Shown here piece after piece: positions 40,001 through 52,493 of a stretch of DNA of 64,000 bases. The notes beneath the pieces were generated by a model, which was not told the DNA's origin, ran no database searches, and was given only the letters and a program-made list of their open reading frames with translations. The stretch lies in contig NW_024737068.1 of the NCBI RefSeq assembly GCF_018991925.1, forward strand, positions 5,597,908 to 5,661,907, given 5' to 3'. Each line of letters begins with the position of its first letter. Within the stretch, counting starts at the first letter, position 1. A program made the position numbers and the translations under genes. The DNA is from Homarus americanus. Taxonomy: Eukaryota; Arthropoda; Malacostraca; Decapoda; Nephropidae.

Positions 40001-43000
40001 ACTAGTTTTTTGGTGGTGTGTGGGTGGTCCCTTGTCATTTTTGGTGTGGTGTGTGTGGTCCCTACCATGGTGGTGTGTGGTGTCCTGTTAGTTTTTGGTG
40101 GTGTGTGATGGTCCCTGTTAGTTTTTGTGGTGTGTGGTGGTCCCTAATAGTTTTGGTGGTGTGTGGTGGTCCCTACCAGTTTTTGTAGAGTGTCCCTACT
40201 AGTTTTTGGTGGTGTGGTGGTCCCTACTAGTTTTTTGGTGGTGTGTGGTGGTCCCTCAATAGTTTTGGTGGTGTGTGGTGGTCCCTACTAGTTTTTTATG
40301 GTGTGTGGTGGTCCTCCTACTAGTTTTTGGTGGTGTGTGTGGTGGTCCCTATTAGTTTTTGGTGGTGTGGTGGTCCCTACCAGTTTTTGGTGGTGTGTGG
40401 CGGTCTCACTGTTTTTGGTGGTGTGTGGTGGTCCCTACTTGTTTGGTGGTGTGTGGTTGTCCCTGTTAGTTTTTTGGTGGTGTGTGGTGGTCCCTACTTG
40501 CTTTTGGTGGTGTGTGGTGTCCCACTAGTTTTTGGTGGTGTGTAGGTCTGTTGTTTTGGTGGTGTGTGGTGGTCCCTACTAGTTTTTGGTGGTGTGTGGT
40601 GGTCCCTACTAGTTTTTATGGTGTGTGGTGGTCTTACTAGTTTTTGTGGTGTGTGTGTGGTTCTGGCTAAGCTTTTTGGTGCAGGGTTTATGGTCCCTAC
40701 TAGTTTTTGGTGGTGTGTGGTGGTCCACTAGTTTTGGTGTGTGTGGTGGTCCTTACTAGTTTTTGGTGGTGTGTGGTGGTCCCCTGTTGGTGTGGTGGTC
40801 CCAACTAGTTTTTTGGTGGTGTGTGGTGGTCCCTGTTAGTTTTGGTGGTGTGTGGTGGTCCCTACTAGTTTTTGTGGTGTGTGGTGGTCCCCTACTAGTT
40901 TTGGTGGTGTGGTGGTCCCACTAATTTTGTGGTGTGTGGTGGTCCCTACTAGTTTTTGGTGGTGTGTGGTGGTCCCTACTAGTTTTTGGTATGGTGGTCC
41001 TACTAGTTTTTTGGGTGTGTAGGTCCCTACTAGTTTTTGGTGGTGTGTGTGGTGGTCCCATGTTTTGGTAGTGTGGTGGGCCCTACTAGTTTTTTTGTGG
41101 TGTGTGTGGTGGTCCCTACTAGTTTTTGTGTGTGTGGTGGTCCCTCATTGTTTTGCAGGTATGTGTGTCCCTACTAGTTTTTGGTGGTGTGTGGTGGTCC
41201 TCATTAGTTTTTGTGTGTGTGGTCCCTAAAAGGTTTTTGTGTGTCCTTACTAGTTTTGGTGGTGTGTGGTGGTCTCACTAGTTTTGGTGGTGTGTGTGGT
41301 GGTCCCTACTAGTTTTTGGTGGTATGGTGGTCCTTACTAGTTTTTGTGGTATGTGGTGGTCCCTACTAGTTTTGGTGGTATGTGGTGGTCCCTACTAGTT
41401 TTTTGTTGGTGTGTGGTGGTCCCTGTTAGTTTTGTGGTGTGTGGTGGTCCCTACTAGTTTTTGTGGTGTGTGGTGTCCCTACTAGTTTTTGGTGGTGTGT
41501 GGTGGTCTTACTAGTTTTTTGTGTGTAGGTCCCTACTAGTTTTTTGTGGTGTGTGGTGTCCCTGCTTGCTTTTTGGTGGTGGTGGTCCCTACTAGTTTTG
41601 GTGGTGTGTGTGGTGGTCCCTACTAGTTTTTGGTGGTGTGTGTGTGGTCCCTACTAGTTTTTGGTGGTGTGTGGTGGTCCTACTAGTTTTTGGTGGTGTG
41701 TGGTGGTCCTGTTTTTGGTGGTGTGTGTGGTCTCACTAGTTTTTTGGTGGTGTGTGGTGGTCCCACTAGTTTTTGGTGGTGTGGTGGTCCCTACTAGTTT
41801 TTGGTGGTGTGTGTGGTGGTCCCTACTAGTTTTTGGTGGTGTGTGTGGTGGTCCCTACTAGTTTTGGTGGTGTGTGGTGGTCCCTACTAGTTTTTGGTGG
41901 TGTGTGTGGTGGTCCCTACTAGTTTTGGTGGTGTGTGTGGTGGTCCCTACTAGTTTTTGGTGGTGTGTGGTGGTCCCTACTAGTTTTTGGTGGTGTGTGG
42001 TCCCTCATTGCTTTTTGGTGGTGTGTAGTGGTCCCTCATTAGTTTTTGGTGGTGTGTGTGGTGGTCCCTACTAGTTTTTGGTGGTGTGTGGTGGTCTCAC
42101 TAGTTTTGGTGTGGTGTGTGTGGTGGTCCTACCAGTTTTTTGGTGGTGTGTGGTTGTCCCTTGTTAGTTTTTGGTGGTGTGTGGTGGTCTCTACTAGTTT
42201 TTGGTGTGTGTGTGGTGGTCCCTACTAATTTTGGTGGTGTGTGTGGTGGTCCCCTGTTAGTTTTTGGTGGTGTGTGGTGGTCCCCACTAGTTTTTGGTGG
42301 TGTGTGGTGGTCCCTACTAGTTTTTGGTGGTGTGTGGTGGTCCCCACTAGTTTTTGTGTGTGTGGTGGTCCCTACTAGGTTTTGGTGGTGTGTGGTGGTC
42401 CCTGCTAGTTTTGGTGGTGTGTGGTGGTCCCCACTAGTTTTGCAGGTGTGTGTGGTCCCTGTTAGTTTTTGGTGGTGTGTGTGTGGTCCCTACTAGTTTT
42501 TGGTGGTGTGGTGGTCCCTACTAGTTTTTGTGGTGTGTGTGGTGGTCCCTACTAGTTTTTGTGGTGTGTGGTGGTCCCCATTGCTTTTGGTGGTGTGTGT
42601 GGTGGTCTTGGCCTGTTTTGGTGGTGTGTGTGTGGTCCCTACTATTTTTGGTGGTGTGTGTGTCCCTACTGTTTTTTGGTGGTGTGTGGTGTCCCTGTTG
42701 TTTTGGTGGTGTGTGTGGTTCCCTACTAGTTTTGTGGTGTGTGGTGGTCCCTACTAGTTTTTGTGGTGTGTGGTCCCTGTTAGTTTTTGCGGTGTGTGGT
42801 GGTCCCTACTAGTTTTTGGTGGTGTGTGGTGGTCCCTACTAGTTTTTGGTGGTGTGTGTGGTGGTCCCTACTACTTTTTGTGTGTGTGGTCCCTACTAGT
42901 TTTTGTGTGTGTGGTGGTCCCTACTAGTTTTTTGGTGGTGTGTGTGGTGGTCCCACAGTTTTGGTGGTGTGTGTAGGTTCCTACTAGTTTTTGGTGGTGT

Positions 43001-46000
43001 GTGTGGTGTCCCTACTAGTTTTTGGTGGTGTGTGTGTGTGGCCTCATGTTTTTTGGTGGTGTGTGTAGGGCCCTACTAGTTTTTTGGTGGTGTGTGGTGG
43101 TCCCTACTAGTTTTTGTGTGTGTGTGGTGGTCTTACCTGTTTTGGTGGTATGTGGTGGTCCCACTAGTTTTTTGGTGGTAGTGTGTGTCCCAATGCTTGT
43201 GTGTGTAGGTCTCCTGTTTTGGTGGTGTGTGGTGGTCCTTACTAGTTTTTTGTGGTGTGTGTAGAACCTTTCTACTAGTTTTGGTGGTGTGGTGGTCCCT
43301 CACTAGTTTTGCAGTATGTGGTGGTCCCTAATAGTTTTGGTGGCATGTGGTGGTTGTCCCTACTAGTTTTTGGTGGTATGTGGTGGTCCCTACTAGTTTT
43401 TGGTGGTGTGTGGTGGTCCCTGTTAGTTTTTGGTGGTGTGTGGTGGTCCCTACTAGTTTTTTGCAGTGTGTGTGTGGTCCCTACTAGTTTTTGTGGTGTG
43501 TGGTGGTCCTACTAGTTTTGGTGGTGTGTGGTGGTCCCTTGGCCTGTTTTGTGGTGTGTGGTGGTCCCTACTAGTTTTTGGTGGTGTGTAGGTCCCTTGT
43601 TAGTTTTGTGGTGTGTGGTGGTCTCCCTCACTAGTTTTTGGTGGTGTGTGGTGGTCCCTGGTCCGTTTTTGGTGGTGTGTGGTGGTCCTTGGCCAGTTTT
43701 TTGGTGGTGTGTGGTGTCCCACTAGTTTTTGGTGGTGGTGTAATCCTGTTAGTTTTGTGGTGTGTGGTGGTCCTTACTAGTTTTTGTGTGTGTGGTGGTC
43801 CTCACTATTTTGTGGTGTGTGTCCCTACTAGTTTTTGGTGTGTGTGTGTGGTCCCTACTAGTTTTTGTAGTGTGGTGGTCCCTCACTAGTTTTGGTGGTG
43901 TGGTGGTCTTACTAGTTTTTGGTGTGGTGGTCCCACATGGTGGTGTGTGGTGGTCCTCACTAGTTTTGGTGGTGTGTGGTGTCCTACTAGTTTTTGTGTG
44001 TGTGGTGGTCCCTACTAGTTTTTGTGGTGTGTGGTAACTCACTGTTTTTGGTGTGTGTGTGGTATTCTCAATGTTTTTGTGGTGTGGTGGTCCCACTAGT
44101 TTTGGTGGTGTGTGGTGTCTTACTAGTTTTTGGTGGTGTGTGTGTGGTCCCTACTAGTTTTTGGTGGTGTGTAGTGGTCCCTATTAGTTTTGGTGGTGTG
44201 TGGTGGTCCCTACTAGTTTTTGTGGTGTGTGTGGTGGTCCCTCACTAATTTTTGGTGGTGTGTGGTGGCCCCTACTAGTTTTTTGGTGGTGTGTGGTTGT
44301 CCCTGTTTTTTGGTGTGTGTGTGGTAGTCTCACTAGTTTTTGGTGGTGTGTGGTGGTCCTTACTAGTTTTTTGGTGGTGTGTGTGGTGGTCTTGTTGTTT
44401 TGGTGGTGTGTGGTGGTCCTTACTAGTTTGGTGGTGTGTGTGGTGGTCCCTACCTGTTTTTGGTGGTGTGTGGTGTCCCTCAGTTTGGTGGTGTGTGGTA
44501 GTCCCTCAGTTTTTTGGTGGTGTGGTGGTCCCTACTAGTTTTTGGTGGTGTGGTGGTCCTTACTAGCTGTGGTGTGTGGTGGTCCCGCTGTTTTGGTGGT
44601 GTGGTGGTCCCTTGCTTCTGCGGTGTGGTGGTCCCAATAGTTTTTTGGTGGTGTGTGTGGTCCCAAGTTTTTGGTGGTGTGTGGTGGTCCCGTTAGTTTT
44701 TGCAGTGTGTGTGGTGGTCCCTACTGCTTTTGGTGGTGTGTGGTGGTCCCCAAGGTTTTTGTGGTGTGTGTCCCTACTAGTTTTGTTGGTGTGGTGTGTC
44801 CCTAGTTTTGGTGGTGTGTGGTGGTCCCTACTAGTTTTTGTGGTGTGTGTGTGGTGGTCCCTACTAGTTTTGGTGGTGTGTGGTGGTCCTACTAGTTTTT
44901 GGTCGTGTGGTGGTCCCTACTAGTTTTTGGTGGTGTGTGTGGTGGTCCCACATGGTGGTGTAGGTCTCACTAGTTTTTGGTGGTGTGGTGTCCCTGTGTT
45001 TTTGTGGTGTGTGGTGGCCCTACTAGTTTTGGTGGTGTGGTGGTCCCTACCAGTTTTGTGGTGTGTGGTAGTCCCTACTAGTTTTTGGTGGTATGTGGTG
45101 GTCCCTACTAGTTTTTGGTGGTGTGTGGTGTCCCTACTAGTTTTGTGGTGTGGTGGTCCCTGTTGTTTTTGCAATGTGTGGTGGCCTCACTAGTTTTGGT
45201 GGTGTGTGTGGTGGTCCCTACTAGTTTTTGGTGGTGTGTGGTGGTCCCCTACTGTTTTGGTATGTGGTGGTCCCTACTAGTTTTTGTATGTAGGTCCTTA
45301 CTAGTTTTTGGTGGTGTGGTGGTCCCTACTAGTTTTGGTGGTGTGTGTGGTCCCTTGTTAGTTTTGGTGGTGTGTGTCCCTACTAGTTTTTGGTGGTGTG
45401 TGGTGGTCCCTACTAGTTTTTTGGTGGTGTGTGGTGGTCCCTACTAGTTTTTGTGTGTGTGGTGGTCCCTCGTTGTTTTTTGGTGGTGTGTGGTGGTCCC
45501 TACTAGTTTTTGGTGGTGTGTGGTGGTCCCTGTTAGTTTTTTGTCGTGTAGGTCCTTACTAGTTTTTGTGGTGTGTGGTGGTCCCTACTAGTTTCTTGTG
45601 GTATGTGGTGTCCCTACTAGTTTTGGTGGTGTGTGGTGGTCCCTACTAGTTTTTGTGGTGTGTGGTGGTCTCTGCTGGTTTTTGGTGGTGTGGTGGTCCC
45701 TGTTAGTTTTTGGTGTGTGTGTGGTCCCTACTAGTTTTTGTGGTGTGTGGTGGTCCCTGTTGTTTTTTGGTGGTGTGTGGTGGTCCCTATCACTAGTTTT
45801 GCAGTATGTGGTGGTCCCTACTAGTTTTTGGTGTGTGGTGGTCCCTACTAGTTTTGGTGTGTGGTGGTCCCTTACTAGTTTTGGTGGTGTGTGGTGGTCC
45901 CTACTAGTTTTTGGTGGTGTGTGTGGTCCTGACTAGTTTTTGTGGTGTGGTGGTCCTCTTACTAGTTTTTGCAGTGGTGGTGGTCCCTACTAGTTTTGTG

Positions 46001-49000
46001 GTGTGTGGTGGTCCCTACTAGTTTTTGGTGGTGTGTGGTGGTCCTGTTAGTTTTTGGTGTGTGGTGGTCCCTACTAGTTTGGTGGTATGTGGTGTCCCAC
46101 TAGTTTTGGTGGTGTGTGGTGCTCCCTACTAGGTTTTTTGGTATGGTGGTCCCTACTAGTTTTTGGTGGTGTGTGGTGGTCCCTACTAGTTTTTGGTGGT
46201 GTGTGTGGTGGTCCCTACTAGTTTTTGGTGGTGTGTGTGGTGGTCCCTACTAGTTTTGGTGGTGTGTGGTGGTCCCTACTTGCTTTTTACAGGTGTGTGT
46301 GGTCCCTACTAGTTTTTGTGGTGTGGTGGTCCTTACTAGTTTTTGGTATGTGTGGTGGTCCTACTAGTTTTTGTGGTGTGTGGTAGGTCCCTGTTGTTTT
46401 TGTGGTGAGTAGGTCCCTTGCATAGTTTTTGGTGGTGTGTGGTGTCCCTACTAGTTTTTGTGTGTGTGGTGGTCCCTACTAGTTTTTGGTGTTATGTGGT
46501 GGTCCCTACTAGTTTTTGGTGTGGTGGTCCCTACTAGTTTNNNNNNNNNNNNNNNNNNNNNNNNNNNNNNNNNNNNNNNNNNNNNNNNNNNNNNNNNNNN
46601 NNNNNNNNNNNNNNNNNNNNNNNNNNNNNNNNNNNNNNNNGGTGGTCCCTACTAGTTTTGTGGTGTGGTGGTCCCTGTTTTGGTGGTGTGTGGTGGTCCT
46701 ACTAGTTTTTGTGTGTGGTTGGTGTGTGGTGGCCTACTAGTTTTTGTGGTGTGTGGGGTCCTACTAGTTTTTGTGGTGTGTGTGGTCCCACTAGTTTTTG
46801 GTGGTGTGTGGGTCCCTACTAGTTTTTGGTGGTGTGTGGTTCCTGTTAGTTTTTGTGGTGTGTGGTCCTTTTGTTTTGTGTGGTTTAGTTTTTGTGTGTG
46901 GGTCCCTAATTTTTGGTGGTGTGGTGGTCCAGTTTTTGTGGTGTGTGGTGGTCTACTAGTTTTTGGTGGTGTGTGGTGTTTAGTTTTTGTGGTGTGTGGT
47001 GGTTCTTACTAGTTTTTTGGTGTGTGTGGTGGTCCTACTAGTTTGGTGGTGTGTGGTGGTGGTGTCCCTACTGTTTTTGGTGGTGTGTGGTGGTCCTACT
47101 TGTTTTTGGTGGTGTGTGTGTCCCTACTAGTTTTGGTGGTGGTTGTGTTGGTCCCCTGTTGTTTTGGTGGTGGTGGTCCCACTGTTTTTGGTGGTGTGTG
47201 GTGGTCCCTACTGTTTTTGGTGTGGTGGTCCTTAGTTTTGTGGTGTGTGTCCTTACTAGTTTGGTGGTGTGTGGTGGTCCTTACTAGTTTTGGTGGTGTG
47301 TGGTGGTCTCACTAGTTTTTGGTGGTGTGGGTCCTTTTTTTGGTGTGTGGTGTCCCTACTAGTTTTTGGTGGTGGGTGTGTGGTGTCCCTACTAGTTTTT
47401 GGTGTGGTGTGTGTGGTCCCTACTGTGGTGTGTGGTGGTCCTGTTTTTGGTGGTGTGTGGTGGTCCCTACTAGTTTTTGTGTGTGGTGGTCCTACTAGTT
47501 TTTGGTGTGTGTGGTGGTCCTACTAGTTTTTGGTGGTGTGGTCCCTACTAGTTTTGGTGGTGTGTGTGGTGGTCCCTACTAGTTTTGGTGGTGTGGTGGT
47601 CCCTACTAGTTTTTGGTGGTGTGGTGGTCCCTACTAGTTTTTTGGTGGTGTGGTGGTCCCTACTAGTTTTTGTGGTGGTGTGGTGGTTTGTTTTTGTGGT
47701 TGGTGTTGGTGGTCTGTTAGTTTTTGGTGGTGTGTGTGGTGGTCCTGTTTTGTGTGTGGTGGTTATTGGTTTGGTGGTGTGTGGTGGTCCCTGTTGGTGG
47801 TGTGTGGGTTTGTTTTGGGTGTGTGGTGGTTGTTTGGTGGTTGTGGTGGTTGTTTTTGGTGGTGTGGTGGTGTGTGGTGGTCCTATTGTTTTTGGTGGGT
47901 TTGGTGGTGTGTGGTCCTACTAGTTTTTGGTGTGTGGTGGTCCCTACTAGTTTTTGGTGTGTGTGTGGTCCCTTGTTTTTGGTGTGTGGTGGTCCTACTA
48001 GTTTTTGGTGTGTGTGGTCCTACTAGTTTTTGGTGTGTGTGGTCTTATTTTTGGTGGTGTGTGGTGGTTAGTTTTTGGTGGTGTGTGGTGGTCCTACTGT
48101 TTTTGGTGGTGTGTGGTGGTCCACTATTTTGGTGGTTGGTGTTTGTTTTTTTTTTGGTGGTGTGTGTTGGTGGTCCTTGTTTTGGGTGTGGTTTGTTTTG
48201 GTGTGTGTGTGGTTATTGTTTTGGTGGTGTGTGGTGGTCCCTATTTTTTGGTGGTGTGTGGTGGTCCCTATAGTTTTTGGTGGTGTGTGGTGGTCCCTAC
48301 TTTTTGGTGTGTTGTTTGTGGTGTGGTGGTTGTTTTGGTGGGTTTGTTTTTGGTGGTGTGTGGTGGTTAGTTTTTGGTGGTGTGTGGTGGTCCCTAAGGT
48401 TTTGGTGGTGTGTGGTGGTCCCTACTAGTTTTTGGTGGTGTGTGTGGTGGTCCCTGTTAGTTTTGCTGTGTGTGGTGGTCCCTACTAGTTTTGGTGGTGT
48501 GTGGTGGTCCCTACTAGTTTTTGGTGGTGTGTGGTGGTCCCTACTATTTTTGTGTGTGTGTGGTGGTCCCTACTAGTTTGGTGGTGGTGGTCCCTACTAG
48601 TTTTTGGTTGTGGTGTGTGGTGGTCCCCTAGTTTTGGTGGTGTGGTGGTCCCTACTAGTTTTTGTATTTGGTGGTATGTAGGTCTCTAGTTTTGGTGGTG
48701 TGGTGGTCCTACTAGTTTTGGTGGTGTGGTGGTCTGTTTTGTGGTGGTTCCTGTTTTGGTGGTGGTGCCCTACTAGTTTTTGTGGTGTGTGGGTCTCCTA
48801 GTTTTGGTGGTGTGTGTGTTCCTACTAGTTTTTGTTTTGGTGGTGTGTGGTGTCCCTGTGTTTTGTGGTGTGTGGTGGTCCCTACTAGTTTTTGGTGGTG
48901 TGTGGTGGTCCCTACTAGTTTTGTGTGTGTGGTCCCTACTGTTTTTGGTGTGTGGTCCCTGTTAGTTTTTGGTGGTGTGTGTGGTCCCTACTAGTTTTGG

Positions 49001-50345
49001 TGGTGTGTGGTGGTCCTGTTGTTTTTGGCGTGTGGTGGTCCCTACTAGTTTTTGGTGGGTGTGGTGGTCCCTACTAGTTTTTGTGGTGTGTGTGGTCCTA
49101 CTAGTTTTTGGTGGTGTGTGGTGGTCCCTACTAGTTTTTGTGGTTGTAGGTCACTGTTTTGTGTGGGTTTTGGGGTGTGTGTGGTTGTTTTGGTGTGTGG
49201 TGTTTTGGTGGTGGTTGTTTTGTGGTGTGTGGTGGTTTTTTGGTATGGTGGTCCCTACTAGTTTTTTGGTGGTGTGTGTGTCCCTACTAGTTTTGGTGGT
49301 GTGGTGGTCCCTACTAGTTTTGGTGGTGTGGTGGTCCCTACTAGTTTTTGGTGGTGTGTGTGTCCCTATAGTTTTTGGTGGTGTGTGGTGGTCCCTACTA
49401 GTTTTTGGTGGTGTGTGTGGTCCCTACTAGTTTTGGTGGTGTGTGGTCCCTACTAGTTTTTGTGGTGTGTGGTGGTCCTGTTAGTTTGTGTGGTGGGTCC
49501 CTACTAGTTTTGGTGGTATGTGGTGGTCCCTACTAGTTTTTGGTGGTGTGTGGTGCCCTAATAGTTTTTGGTGGCGTGGTGGTTCCTACTTGTTTTGGTG
49601 GTGTGTGGTGGTCCCTACTAGTTTTGGTGGTAGTTTGTGGTGGGTCCCTACTGTTTTGTGGTGTGTGGTGGTCCCTACTGGTTTTGGTGGTGTGTGGTGG
49701 TCCCTACTGTTTGGTGGTGGTGGTGTCCTACTAGTTTTGGTGTTGTGGTGTTTTTGGTTAGTTTTTGTGTGTGGTCCCTACTAGTTGGTGTGTGTGGTGG
49801 TCCCTACTAGTTTTTGGTGTTATGTGTGGTGGTCCTACTAGTTTTGGTGGTGTGTGTGGTGGTCCCTATTGTTTTTGGTGGTGTGTGGTGGTCCCTACTA
49901 TTTTGGTGGTGTGGTCCTTACTAGTTTTTGGTGTGTGGTGGTCCTACTAGTTGGTGGTCCTACTAGTTTTGTGGTGTGTGGTGGTCCTTTGTGTGGTGTG
50001 TGGTGGTCCCTACTAGTTTTTGGTGGTGTGTGGTGGTCCCTACAGTTTTTTTTGTGGTGTGTGGTGTCCTTGTTTTTGGTGGTGTGTGGTGGTCCCTACT
50101 AGTTTTTGTGGTGTGTGGTGGTCCTACTAGTTTTTGGTGGTGTGTGGTGGTCCCTACAGTTTTTGGTGTGTGGTGTCCACTAGTTTTTGTGGTGGTTGTG
50201 TGGTGGTCCCTACTAGTTTTTGGTGGTGTGTGGTGGTCCCTACTAGTTTTTGGTGGTGTGTGGTGGTCCCTGTTAGTTTTTGGTGGTGTGTGGTGGTCCC
50301 TACTAGTTTTTGGTGGTGTGTGGTGGTCCCTACTAGTTTTTGGTG
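37019..50345. repeat. Large satellite array, 30-bp unit, about 440 copies
   Basis: The unit has a GT block GGTGGTGTGTGGTGGT, then CCCTACTAG, then about five T. The plus strand is G/T-rich, with A only twice per unit. Frequent variants: CCCTGTTAG, CCCTTACTAG, CCCTCACTAG, an extra GT pair, loss of one GGT, and TTTGCAGGTG for TTTGGTGGTG. The first ~300 bp are diverged. The last ~150 bp (50200-50345) are nearly perfect. Because 30 is a multiple of three, dozens of short frames on both strands (VPTSFWWCVV- or WWSLLVFGGV-like) remain open; none is a gene. The array includes a 100-N gap, so its true length is unknown. Confidence 0.96.
46541..46640. other. Assembly gap, exactly 100 N
   Basis: A run of 100 N inside the 30-bp array. 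A round number is the usual placeholder for a scaffold join of unknown size, so two contigs probably end inside the array. Confidence 0.97.
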
Positions 50346-51300
50346 TAATACATGGTTTCCTGGTTACTCTGGGGTAATGAATTACTGACTCTTACTGGCT
50401 CTGTGTGGGACTCTATGGTAGTCCCTTATATCACTATTCTGCAACAAGATCAACAATAATAGTTCTTTTTACCATATATTTTATTGACTGTTGAACATTA
50501 TTTCTTTATTGCCTACATATATTTTCTTACAGTGTTCATTTATTTGTATAGTTTTTTTTTTACTTGGCCTTTAACATATATTTATTTGAAGCCTCTAGCG
50601 TAAAAAAACTCTTCTACTTAAAAAATAAAAATACAATAATACATAGATAAAGAGTACGTTATTCACTGAGGTGTTATTGGTAGGCGCACTGGTTGTTACC
50701 TGAAGTAGTTATTTAATTTGTGAAAAGGATAGTTTGGACACGTGTGGGCAGGTGTGTTAATCACAGTGCTGTGTAAGTTCAAAGCTCCCAGTTAAAAACA
50801 AGAGTATAAAAAAGGATATATGTTGCTGCCTCAAAATGTGACCTGTCTGACAAAGCACTTGTTTCTCCCTTTAGAAATACTGTATTTATTGAAACTATTT
50901 AATTGTAAAACTTTTCTAGCGCACGTATTTTCTGTCTGGTTGGTTTGCTTTCGTAAACAACTTTTTGTTATGGAAACTGACATGTGAACATTGTTTTAAT
51001 AGCAAAATATAAAGACAGTTATATTTTACAAAGGAACAATTAGTCTGCGTGATTCATTCTCTCTGACCGACGGGAAATTATTTACAGACTGACTGTTCTG
51101 GACCGGTCAGCCTACCGGATAAATCTTTTTACATTCTCTCTGTTTCAGTAATAATATTTTTTTCCTTTCTAATTTCCCTTTTTATCCAGGTTAATCTTCT
51201 ATAACTATGGGCAGGATCAGTACATCACCTGCCTAGAAGGGTCATGACATCGTACGTTGAACCCACCTTGCTTTACACGATGGTGGAGGTGAATACATTA

Positions 51301-51301
<1 letters not shown>
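50346..51301. other. Unique AT-rich DNA, no gene seen
   Basis: No supported gene. At about 50398-50430 a single CTGTGTGGGACTC...GGTAGTCCCTTA segment loosely resembles one unit of the array just upstream. Confidence 0.5.

Positions 51302-51347
<46 letters not shown>
51302..51347. repeat. (AC)n microsatellite
   Basis: About 23 AC dinucleotides. Confidence 0.98.
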
Positions 51348-51544
51348 ATCTGACCCACCATGATCAGACATTTTATCTCGCTTTCACGCCTCTTTATTAT
51401 TCTATATGTTATTATATTTATACAATCTATGAAGTCGATGAAGATGTGTATAATCTCCACATTGCTTCTCTTTCATAACCTTTCCATCATGTAAGGTTTC
51501 GTGAATAATATATAAAACCAAAACAGTCAACATTTGCGAGAGAT

Positions 51545-51672
51545 TGCAAAATATCCCTTCTCCTCCCACCCTCCACCTCCCCCCTCCCCTTCCTCCCTTC
51601 CTCCCCTTCCTCCCTCTCCCCTTCCCTCCCCTCCCTCCCCTTCTCTCCCTCCTTCTCTCCCTCCATCCACCC
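51545..51672. repeat. Polypyrimidine (C/T) low-complexity tract
   Basis: CCTCCCTT-type sequence without a strict period. The Arg/Gly-rich minus-strand frame across it is compositional. Confidence 0.9.
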
Positions 51673-52493
51673 CTAAATATATGTGAACTTGACCCCGACA
51701 ACATCATCAAAATAGCAATATACTAGATATCTCTGTATGTGTTATTGATGGCTAACAGGTGTGCAAATTGTTAAGATATAAAGGAATGAGAAGCAAAAAA
51801 CCCTCTAATTGTGATAATATATGTCCTTGCTATCCTTGCCCTATTATCAAGAGTTCGTGAATTACTGATTATTTAACTCTGGGTGTACAATTTTATTGCT
51901 TGGTATTATTTCCAGGTAATACCATCTTCATTGATTCAGTCTTCTTCCAGTACGTGACCTAAAATATATAGTTCTAGGAGTTCTTGATTCATGTAGCTCC
52001 TGTTTTCTCTCCCTGACCGATAATTATCTTAGTTATCTTCTGTTTGCGATAATGTTATTGAACTGTATTGGTGGTAGAGCGATCAGTTTCAGCACTCGTT
52101 ACTGTGACACGTCTTAAAATTGAACAGTGGGATAAATATAAAAAAGAAAGATTATATATGATACCTATTGGATTTCAATAGGGTACACGTACATCGAATT
52201 TCAAAGTGATTGGCCCAGAAACGAAAGAATGGCGTACAATTGCATTCGTTGGAAAGAAAGAGAGAAGAAAAGAGAGTGATATGCCACACCCAACAAGGAA
52301 GGAAACATATATTTATGTATTTATATATAATTTAAAAATATACAAAAAAAAGCAATATTCTTAGCGATAAATGCGACGTTGTTTCATAAATTAAACTCTG
52401 ACCTTTACTGTCTCAGATAATGGTTAAGACAAATGTAAGACACGTTGGATATGTACCGACTTGGCCTGGATATGCATTATTTATAGAGGTGGT
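51673..52493. other. Unique AT-rich DNA, no gene seen
   Basis: No open frame, RNA-like structure or repeat family recognised. Confidence 0.6.

Noticed and set aside
37019..50345. Dozens of Cys/Trp/Val/Phe-rich open frames of 60-200 codons
   Set aside because: They are translations of the 30-bp tandem unit (period a multiple of three). They overlap in several frames and both strands, with no start context or non-repeat domain.
37019..50345. CRISPR-like regular repeats
   Set aside because: The units are contiguous without unique spacers, in a eukaryotic context; this is a satellite.
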